The notes under the pieces were generated by a model. That model saw only the letters and a program-made list of their open reading frames with translations. It did no database searches and was not told the origin of the DNA. Positions 56,284 through 64,000 of a stretch of 64,000 bases of DNA are shown here, one piece after another (positions within the stretch are counted from its first letter, which is position 1; every line of letters begins with the position of its first letter). Source of the DNA: Porites lobata (taxonomy: Eukaryota; Cnidaria; Anthozoa; Scleractinia; Poritidae); NCBI GenBank assembly GCA_942486035.1, contig CALNXK010000024.1:190001-254000 (forward strand), given 5' to 3'. Both the position numbers and the translations under genes were made by a program.

Positions 56284-57738
56284 TTACAAACTATAAAAAT
56301 ACTTCTTAAAAAGATAGGTTTTAAGTCGAGATTTAAAACTGTTAAGTGATGTTGCCTGACGAAGCTCCACAGGTAGCTCATTCCAGAGTTTCGGAGCTGC
56401 TGCTGAGAATGATCTTGCTCCCAATGTTGTAAGCATCTTTCCCTTGGGATGGTCCAATAAGAGCTTACCAGTAGGCCTAAGATTATATAATGAATTCGAT
56501 TTTATACTAATAAGATCGCTAAGATAAGTTGGCGCTAGGCCATAAATACATTTGAAAGTCAAAAGTAAAATCTTATAGTCAATACGCAAAGAAACCGGCA
56601 GCCAGTGCAGCTCATAAAGCGCCGGTGTAATGTGAGAAAACTTTCCAATGCCAAGAATAAGTCTTGCTGCTGCATTTTGTACACGCTGTAATTTAGCGAA
56701 CTGCACATTTGGTAAGCCAAACAATAAACCATTACAATAGTCAATACGGCTGGTTATAAAAGCATGAACCAAAGTAATTAAAGAATCTCTCGACAGGTAT
56801 TTCTTAATACGTCTCAAGTTATGTAAATGATAAAATGCCGCATTACAAGCCTTGTTTATATGATCAGTCATGCTTAACTTGCTGTCAAACCACGATCCAA
56901 GGTTTCTAACACATGGGCTTGGACTGATACGATTATTGCCCACAGTTATGGAACACGAATCTAATTTATCAAGCTGTTGTCGTGTGCCGACTAACAAAAA
57001 CTCCGTTTTATCATCATTGATCATCAACCGATCTTGAATCGTCCATTTCCTCACCGCGTCAATGCACTTTTCCATAGCTTGTATAGCATCAGCTTGAGCA
57101 GTGTTGCCGAGTGGTTTAAAACTCAGATACAGCTGCGTATCATCAGCGAAACAGTGAGCATCAGGAAGATAATGTTCCACGATCTTAAACAGCTTGGACG
57201 CATATATTATGAATAGCAAAGGCCCTAAACATGAGCCTTGGGGTACCCCGCAGTTCAAGTCAAAAGGACGAGAAAGAACTCCATGTACAGAAACGCGCTG
57301 ACTTCTATCAGACAAGTACGATCTAAACCAATTCAGAGCAGTCCCACGTATGCCAACTTCGTCAGATAGCCTCTCTAAAAGTATTCGATGATCAACAGTG
57401 TCAAAGGCAGCACTGAGATCCAATAAAATTAACATAGTGACATGTTGAGAGTTCATCTTTAACAAAACATCGTTCATCACCTTGATAAGTGCAGTTTCAG
57501 TGCTATGGAATTGCCTGTAAGAAGATTGAAGCGCAGGAAAAATAGCATTTGAAACCATGTGATCGTAAACTTGATTAAAAACGACTTTTTCAGTCAACTT
57601 GGATACGTATTGTAAGTTACTAACTGGTCTGTAATTTTTGTACAGCAAATCCAATCCAGGTTTCTTCAAGATAGGATTAATAAGCCCACATTTCCAATCA
57701 TCCGCAAATTCTCCAGAATTAAGAGACAGGTTGATCAT
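56284..57738 (-). CDS. Reverse transcriptase of a CR1-like retrotransposon (5' part missing)
   Basis: A 484-residue uninterrupted frame starts in the fingers region (LKKPGLDLLYKNYRPVSNL). It contains QSSYRQFHSTETALIKVMND, LDLSAAFDTVDH, GVPQGSCLGPLLFIIYAS, the catalytic box CFADDTQLYLSF, and the CR1/jockey-type C-terminal tail (RVQNAAARLILG, LHWLPVSLRIDYKILLLTFK, ARSFSAAAPKLWNELP). The expected residues around SYRQFHSTE are typical of the clade. The apurinic endonuclease domain is absent. At its start it overlaps by four bases the end of the upstream piece in a different frame. Confidence 0.85.
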   Translation of the reverse strand: MINLSLNSGEFADDWKCGLINPILKKPGLDLLYKNYRPVSNLQYVSKLTEKVVFNQVYDHMVSNAIFPALQSSYRQFHSTETALIKVMNDVLLKMNSQHVTMLILLDLSAAFDTVDHRILLERLSDEVGIRGTALNWFRSYLSDRSQRVSVHGVLSRPFDLNCGVPQGSCLGPLLFIIYASKLFKIVEHYLPDAHCFADDTQLYLSFKPLGNTAQADAIQAMEKCIDAVRKWTIQDRLMINDDKTEFLLVGTRQQLDKLDSCSITVGNNRISPSPCVRNLGSWFDSKLSMTDHINKACNAAFYHLHNLRRIKKYLSRDSLITLVHAFITSRIDYCNGLLFGLPNVQFAKLQRVQNAAARLILGIGKFSHITPALYELHWLPVSLRIDYKILLLTFKCIYGLAPTYLSDLISIKSNSLYNLRPTGKLLLDHPKGKMLTTLGARSFSAAAPKLWNELPVELRQATSLNSFKSRLKTYLFKKYFYSL

Positions 57739-58091
57739 TTTTCAACAATAAAGTCTGAGTAAAACTTACGACGGGCTTCATTCATCAGATAGGTTGTAAA
57801 ATTCCTCTTCTTTTTAAATTCAAGCAAATCATTGACACTTCGAGATCGACGCCATTTTCTTTCAGCTCTCCGTCTTTCCCTCCTTGACTCCCTAATATCT
57901 TCACTAAACCAAGGTACCAAAGGCCTCACTGTGATAAACTTGGTGACAAGTGGAGCATGACGATCAATAGCCGCAGATAATGTAGAATTATAACATTTAA
58001 CAAGATCATTCAGGTTTGTTTCCCGTATGATCATGAGAACCGCAATAGAAACTTTTGGCCCTGCGGGCCTGGCAACTTCAAAAAGTAGCAA
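57735..58091 (-). pseudogene. Linker region upstream of the CR1 reverse transcriptase
   Basis: The frame reads NDLVKCYNSTLSAAIDRHAP, PLVPWFSEDIRESRRERRRA, ERKWRRS and YLMNEARRKFYSDFIVEK. It is the region between endonuclease and reverse transcriptase in CR1-group ORF2. It stops at 57735 where the reverse transcriptase frame begins, and the roughly one hundred residues normally found between are missing, so an internal deletion with frame change is likely. Confidence 0.65.
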
Positions 58092-58226
58092 TCTTAGGAA
58101 GGTTTATTGAACATATTGGCTATACTGGATACTATAACATGTGACGACGTTTATGTTACAGCTGATCTGATTTTATATTCGTTGAGGTTGTAAATAAGAT
58201 GGCGTGCAAATGAGAGATAAAAATGC

Positions 58227-58490
58227 AATTATTCCTCGAGCCCGAGTGGGCTCTGAGTCAATTGCGCAAAAAAAATAAACATAAATTAAACGTAACTAGT
58301 TGGTCATAGCTATCGAGACAAAACAACTTTAGCTAGCAAATCATGATGAAGCCACCACTGTGATGAATCATGATTAAGCCACCAACGACGGCGCTTTTCG
58401 CTACTAGTGGGCTATAACATATAGCCTAGTAGTAGCTCAACCAATCAGAACGCAGCACTGATAATAGACCACTAGTTGGATTTTACTAAA
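58227..58490. repeat. Diverged third copy of the TTTAGTAAAATCCAAC MITE
   Basis: Shares CGCTTTTCGCTACTAGTGGG, CTCAACCAATCAGAACGCAG and the right end GTTGGATTTTACTAAA with 2848-3055. The left end differs: it has an ATTATTCCTCGAGCCCGAG extension. Confidence 0.6.
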
Positions 58491-58929
58491 TGGCGAAACA
58501 CTGAACTTATTGTTTCTTTGTATTGGCCAGATTTTATAGCCCCACCACTTTAAAATGGTCTCTGCGGTCCCTGAATACAAGGCACTGATCAATTCCGCTT
58601 GCTGTGTCACAAGCTAAGGTTGCTGCGCTAAGGACAAAAGATGGTTGAAAAATAAATAGCGACTTGCACAGTAGCGAGGGAAGATAATCATGCAAAACTA
58701 ATCTAGCTGGTGTATAAGCTGTCTCAGTTACTCAGGCATTATTACTGACAGGAAAACATTAAAAAGGAGAATCCCGCGCCAAATAATGAAGAACAAAAAG
58801 CTGCAGTTTTAATTATGTCTCCGGTGGAGGAGCTTTGGCTCGTTTTTAGAACAGCGACTGGAAATGGAGGCTCGGTTTGAACCCAGGAGTCATTTCAAAA
58901 TCGAGTCTCAAAAGTTTTTCAAAAGTAGG

Positions 58930-59040
58930 TTGAGAATGATCGTCCGGGTGATCGTAGTACCGTTGTTGACAATGACTGACGTTTCGACAACCTGTGCCGT
59001 GGTAGACATCGTCAGATTCATCTTCAGAATTTACCTGAAA
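58930..59040 (-). repeat. Interspersed repeat fragment with CGTTTCGACAACCTGTG (copy 3)
   Basis: Same motif as 18768-18965 and 24060-24165, inside flank DNA shared with the copy C unit. Confidence 0.4.
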
Positions 59041-59220
59041 TAGCACTGTCCCTGTTATTTTTTTAACATGCCAGCACGCATGTCTGTGTCCTTACCGTTT
59101 GTTTTGAACCAAAAAAGTCATCTCATTGGTGTGCATGCCTGTAACCACTGCTCGGCTTGTTTACGGGCTCAGACTTGCTGAGCTCGAGGACCAGTTTAAA
59201 TCCAGGACAAAACACTAACC

Positions 59221-59337
59221 CAGCCTAGTCCCCAGGCGTTTTCGGCTCGGTCATTCCTGGACTCTACCATAAGCTGTGACGTCACCGAGACTTCGCGAAA
59301 ACAACGGATCAAGAGAGAACTCCCAGGGACTAGGCTT
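59221..59337. mobile_element. Short MITE with 9-bp target duplication
   Basis: ACACTAACC flanks it at 59212-59220 and 59338-59346. The ends AGCCTAGTCCCCAGG and CCCAGGGACTAGGCT are inverted. It is 117 bp and noncoding. A 9-bp duplication fits a MULE-like origin. Confidence 0.7.
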
Positions 59338-60165
59338 ACACTAACCTAGGCTCTTAAAAAAACTGGTAAGTTATAATGCTTGCTGTAAATAATCTTGTCT
59401 CAGTTCAATTAATCGCCCTTTTTTCGGTGGTGTCCATGAGCTGGCGCAGGGCTCCTGGCTGGCGCCATTCATCCTTCTCTCTCCAAAAACAACAATAACA
59501 ACAACCCATATTCCTGTTCAAAAAAAAATGTCGGAAATGTTTCACTGATGTGAAGTCTGTCTTTCCCTCTCTCATCACAGCTTATCACTTCACACATCAA
59601 ACGTGTTCTTCGCAGATTGTCTACGCATCCGTGCAGCAACCGTATCAACCGTAAAGTTACCTGTCTAATTTTTACCTCACTGCGTGGTGCAACCTCGATT
59701 CAGCCTCCTCTGGAACCACGATTGATCACAATTTGCAAGAGACTCTCTTGCAATTTGAGAAAGGCTATCCCTGTCTAAAAACTTTTCCAGTCCACTTAGT
59801 GACATACAATCCCAACAAGAAATGTTGTGCGCATAAACTATGAGGAGCAACGGAGAAACTTAGTTAAAGATTTTTATCTTGGTTTTCCAGTGTACCTCTT
59901 ATTTCGTATGCATAATGGTTACTTTAATCCAGTCTAGAAATAACCTTTTATTGTTTACCATGTGTTTATCTACAAAAAAAAATGAGCAGGATCTCGAGTT
60001 AAATCAAGGGCTGGTCGTTTATTACCTGTGAGGTGGGGGGGGGCGGCCATTTTGAGGAGTATGAGAAGGCTAAGAAGATTTTTCAAACCGAACCCTTCCT
60101 GGATCTCAGCGTTTTAGAAATGATCCCTCATAAATTTTACATATCGTGAAAGTGACTCCCTCTCT

Positions 60166-60559
60166 TAACCCGATGAACCCGATTGCTGTGGAAATTACGA
60201 ATCACTGATTTTGGCTGCAAATCGTGTTGACGTTCTGTCACCTGCATACAATTTATATCTACAGTCGTATTCGTAAGGTCGGAGTTTCTACAGTATTCAC
60301 GGCTTGTACATTCAGTTTTAATTCACGCTCCTTACTGCCTTTTCACTACTTCCATGAAATATAACCCGATGAACCCGATTGCTGTGGAAATTACGAATCA
60401 CTGATTTTGGCTGCAAATCGTGTTGACGTTCTGTCACCTGCACACAATTTATCTACAGTCGTATTTATAAGGTCGGAGTTTCTACAGTATTCACGGCTTG
60501 TACATTCAGTTTTAATTTACGCTCCTTATAACTGCCTTTTCACTACTTCCATGAAATAT
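60166..60559. repeat. 197-bp tandem duplication downstream of gene E
   Basis: 60166-60362 and 60363-60559 are near-identical, starting AACCCGATGAACCCGATTGC and ending CTTCCATGAAATAT. Noncoding. 59347-60165 shows nothing beyond duplicated flank DNA and a G-run near 60035. Confidence 0.85.
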
Positions 60560-60701
60560 ATTAAAAGCTTTCTAATCTGAAAATAAACCCCTAAAAATCA
60601 AGTGTTTGAAAATGAACATCCAGTAAAATGGCCTTAACCCCGGCCCCTTAAGATAGCTTTCGTTTGGCGCCAAAAGTAAATTAGCCCAGATCAGTTTCCT
60701 G

Positions 60702-63700
60702 TCACTGCACCAAAATGTATCCCATTGTCTTAATATGCTTATTCCCATTATCTGAATTATGTGAAGCCTCGTTTCCACATGAGTTGCTATTACCAGGCTT
60801 TCCACCAGTGCCAAATCCAATTCTAGAGTCGCAAGATGCGCAATTGTAACGGTCGTTACTAATGATACCGATTCTTGCTTTGGAACCGCGAATACCACTA
60901 CTAACAGCATTGAACCCTTCCTTGTTACAGTTGTTCTGCAAGGAGGCCTCAGAACCAATCAGCGACTTCCAGGTGTCACGACCCAGTGAGGTGTTGCGGT
61001 ATTGCCCATCAGCGATCAGAGAGTACAAGGAGTTGGCCTGCTGGTTGATAACAATAAACTTGGACTGGTTGTCATTGATCTTCATACCGAGGCAGATCTT
61101 GGAGAAGGATGTGTTCCAGTAGGAGGGAAGTTTGGTCTCCTGTGAGTCAAACCCAGTCTTCCCTCCGTCAAGGTTAAAGGTTTCTTTGTTGCTCCAGAGA
61201 GAGGAATTGTATTCAAAAGTTTGCTGTGACAGAAACAAGTACTTGGCCGTCAAATTAATTGAACGATAAATTACTGATGTGTACAACGTTACATTCGCGA
61301 TGCCCCTCCTTATATTCGTACGAATCCAGAGTTAAGAACGTTTTTCTATATCTTGTTACTGACATCATAACTTAACTCAGTCTCTGTCTAGTTCCTATTT
61401 TTAACGTATCGCTCAGCGAAATTCGTCGTACATTTTTCTTCGTGACTGGGGAGCCCAGGCTTCATAAGCCCTCTGGTTTTTTCTGGGCTCCCTGCCAACT
61501 TACAATTTCTGTTTGTATTCCTGTATTGTATTATATTTTGGCTAGTAAATAAAAATGAACTGAACGCAGAATAAGAACGCTTGGCCTGTTTTATTTTGGC
61601 GATGTGAGCCTCTGCGTGGGTACCTGCATACGTCGATTTTGTCGCGCATTTTCCATCAAATCGTCGTTTTTTCAGGCGAGCACAAAATCGTCGCATATTA
61701 AGCATTTGTGTGGTAACGCTACTAGCAAGCTCAGCCCAACCAATGGCGATCTTCGCGTTCGATTTCGTCGGAAACACCCATACAGAGGCTCTGATGTCCC
61801 TACTATCTAAGAGCCTGACACAGGCTACTTCGTACCTTGTTGCCGTCCATCTTCATGACCGGTGTCCATCCTCCATCCCCACATCCAAAATCTCCCATGT
61901 GACAGAGAACCGATGTTGGCTTTGAGTCAAAGATAATTGTAACCATCTGAGTTTTGTTTGTCCTAGACAAAGAAGACACTTTTTGGTTAATTAACAACTG
62001 CAGTGAAACTTGTATTAGGCGGACACTAGAGCATTCCCTAAGGGTGTCAAAACATGCAGGTTTTTCACTGTTTACATAAAAAAAGAACAGTTTCACAACC
62101 TTGTCTAGTACTAAAGCGTTGGTGTCGTTTTCAAACCAACTCGAATAAAAAAAGACCTTTGTGAAAAATAGAAGTAACCTACTCGTCTGGGTTCTCGTGA
62201 TGCCAGTCTTGACATGACTTGATCGCTGAAAAAAAAAATGATCAAATTCACTAGTAGTCCTGCTAGTGTTCTTGTCCTATATTCAAGCTAAGACAAGGGC
62301 ACTTTTTCAGTTTCAGTCAACGCTTGTTTTGTTACTTATTGTGGCAAGATGCTCCAATAAAGCCCTCGTTACAAAGGCAGTTGAGATGTCTGGAATTTTG
62401 CCCACAAATATGTCCGTTGTAACATGTCCAGTGAGTACCTGCTAGGTCTGAAAGACTCAAATTTATTCTCGAATGGTTTGTGAACTTTTTTATTTTTACT
62501 TTCAGCATGATTCTTTTAAAAAGATACCTTCTATATTAAAAATTCCTTCCCAACCATTTTCTGTTTGAGAAGAAGACCTACTGTCTTCAGTTAGATGTCG
62601 GTTCATACTATTATTGCGTTCGAGGTCACGAGAACGCAACCCCTAATTTGTGTTGGGTGTCCTGTGTAATTAATAAGGGAGGTTTTTTTGAAATTGCATT
62701 TTGAGATTGCATTTTGAGGCGCTTGCTTACGTTTTGCCTCACTTTCACGCGCTAGCTCACGTGGTGATTCTTGTGTCCTCGGCGTTCATCTTTCAAAGGT
62801 TTGCTGAGGTCTTATATTCTGTTTTCGTAAAGCGTTCATCTTTTAAAAAGTTTGCTGAATCTTCGTAAAGCATACATTGATCGAATCTGTGTTTGCTGAA
62901 TCGTCCAAAGCGTTCATCTTTCAGCAGTTTGCTGTTAAATTTTACTTTGGATTAAGCCTTCATACTTTTCAACATGGTTCATCACTGTCTTTGGAAAATG
63001 TCTGCGACTCCTGTTGCATGCATCAAACCGGGTTTAGTTCGGCGGCCGTTGTACCACAAAGTAAATCTACCGAGATGTGAAGCTTGGCGGCGCCATTTGA
63101 TCATGACTTGTGATATTTTCGGCACCGGAAAAACGAACGAACACTTTAACTCTATGTTCTTTATTAGGAAAAACTTATAAAACAGCCCAGAGTAGCGCCA
63201 CTTTCGAGTCACTGAAATCAACACGCTCGACCAAATTACTGAAAAAGTTATTGACGTGAGCCGCACACACATTCCATTGAAGGCTTTGACAGGGTTAGTG
63301 CGAAGTTTGAATTCAGATGTGAAAGCTTTTAAAACAGTAAATTCAATTTAATTCATTTTGTCAACGAGTTGATGATTGGATGCTCTTAAACTGAAAACAG
63401 AGAAAATTATCCGAAGAAATGTTTTGAAGAAAGAAAAAGAATCCCGGGTTAAGCCTAATCGGCCTTGAGCAACTGCGTCCTGTAATCGCGCCAGTAAAGC
63501 AAAATGTTCTATTTACACGCTCGACGCACTCTGGCCAATGTCTCCTCCGATTACAAACACTTGACACCGAACCATACGATATCTTTTCAAAACCTTCTTA
63601 TAATGATGCACAGTTTAAATAGAGGTTTTGCTGTACGCAAACCTTACGTTCAATATAAGCCATAATCATATTTATCTATATCGCAACCACCCTTCCCCCT

Positions 63701-64000
63701 CAACTGCTACCTGTACGCCTAACAAACATATCGAACGCACTCTTCTAAGCTCCGATTACTCCTAGTATAAAAATACGTTTGACTATCATTATAGAATAAT
63801 GGCCAAATAAATTGTCTACTTTTCGCACAGATTAAACGGTATTGTCTGCTTACGTAGTTTTTCAAAAATCTTCCAAGTTCATACAAAGCCTGCCATCTCA
63901 CCTGGTTCACAATTCTTTCCATCTCCGTAATATCGCGGATGACATTTGCAGTTGTATCCTCCCTTGGAATTATTGCAGTAAGCATTGGCACCGCACTTGT
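60702..64000 (-). CDS. Gene E: USOMP5-like secreted protein (5' end beyond window)
   Basis: Exons seen: 63902 to at least 64000 (calcium-binding type [23 protein letters not shown]), 62183-62225 (linker, IKSCQDWHHENPD), 61836-61962 (TIIFDSKPTSVLCHMGDFGC then [15 protein letters not shown]) and 60702-61223 ([20 protein letters not shown] to MGYILVQ, TGA). These join in phase and are open. An additional EGF-like exon at 62334-62447 cannot join in phase and is listed separately as a relic. The upstream EGF, PAN and signal-peptide exons must lie to the right of the window. The exon layout is that of gene D. Confidence 0.75.
62334..62447 (-). pseudogene. Relic EGF-like exon in gene E
   Basis: After an acceptor (CTTTCAG) the frame that continues from the preceding EGF exon reads DLAGTHWTCYNGHICGQNSR then LNCLCNEGFIGASCHNK and a stop. 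It looks like an EGF module with six cysteine positions partly kept. The only donor-like GT at its end (AATAAGTAAC) gives the wrong phase for the linker exon. Gene D has no counterpart. It is probably skipped or dead. Confidence 0.5.
62455..63900. other. Intron of gene E before the last EGF exon in view
   Basis: 62500-62590 and 63800-63900 match the gene D intron next to 46116. The 62640-63790 stretch is absent from gene D and includes a GCGTTCATCTTTnnAA motif repeated at 62783, 62832 and 62910. No coding region or clear element ends were found. Confidence 0.45.

Larger units (their letters stand above)
56160..58110 (-). mobile_element. CR1/L2-like non-LTR retrotransposon, truncated and internally deleted
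   Basis: It holds the two ORF pieces listed below and a 3' UTR ending in GCGCTATTGATCAGCAC, TATATAAATTGG and an ATT repeat on the minus strand (56160-56175). It lacks the 5' UTR and the endonuclease part. It sits inside the TIR element 55539-58573. Confidence 0.7.
55539..58573. mobile_element. TIR element with CAGGGACCGC ends and 5-bp TSD
   Basis: The inverted ends are CAGGGACCGCGGAG at left and, inverted, CAGGGACCGCAGAG at right. AATAC flanks both sides (55534-55538 and 58574-58578). The related flank near copy C reads AGAATACAAGG without the insert. The ends are hAT-like and 5 bp fits some hAT lineages. No hAT transposase is present; the inside is mostly a CR1-like retroelement and a MITE. 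Confidence 0.75.

Overview
This is a eukaryotic, A+T-rich, repeat-dense window. The best fit is a stony coral (scleractinian cnidarian). The main reason is a tandem family of secreted PAN/EGF/fibrinogen-like proteins that I recognise as the coral 'uncharacterized skeletal organic matrix protein 5-like' (USOMP5-like) type. The interspersed repeats (a tRNA-derived SINE, short TIR repeats, DIRS and CR1-like elements) also look anthozoan. The species is an inference. All intron/exon models were read by eye from splice signals and codon phase.

Genes. Every host gene I can support is on the minus strand and belongs to one family. From right to left: gene E (60702 to beyond 64000, 5' end outside the window); gene D (43211-47869, six exons, open throughout, 417 aa); copy C (24952-40209, broken by a nonsense codon and a frameshift, intron 1 invaded by about 8.9 kb of mobile DNA); copy B (17221-22132, a ruin with a nonsense codon, a lost splice acceptor and a transposon inside its PAN exon); gene A (5622-9964, six exons, open throughout, 385 aa); and a lone signal-peptide exon at 1882-1963 whose gene lies left of the window. 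The shared plan is signal peptide, PAN/apple domain, one or two EGF modules, a 34-46 bp linker exon, a 127 bp exon carrying [13 protein letters not shown], and a last exon of about 520 bp.

Segmental duplication. 1-4660 is nearly repeated at 31930-32098 plus 38414-42905. The right copy carries a 6.3 kb insertion, so the left copy is its empty site. Lower-similarity copies of the gene units and their flanks (4080-9170, 22130-29480, 42330-44690, 55240-61300) show older rounds. Flank 12330-17110 is also repeated at 50870-51600, which lacks the 3.8 kb nest of elements.

Mobile DNA. 13011-16856 holds transposons inserted into transposons, at least four levels deep. 19149-20475 has a TTAA-flanked TIR element and a MITE. 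22611-23905 is a truncated non-LTR element with a MITE inside it. 29649-38547 is a TIR element (W) containing another (alpha, 32099-38407), which contains an ISL2EU-like THAP/DDE element (32967-37289), which contains a CR1 scrap. 48150-50221 holds two deleted DIRS-like elements head to tail. 51890-54345 has R2/R4-type retroelement pieces among (ATT)n tracts. 55539-58573 is a TIR element carrying a CR1-like element.

The most interesting signal is a pair of otherwise different elements, alpha (32099-38407) and beta (13138-14493). Both have GAG...CTC inverted ends, 6-bp target duplications, and short iterated words next to both ends in direct rather than inverted orientation. Alpha also carries the remains of a split gene of unknown function.
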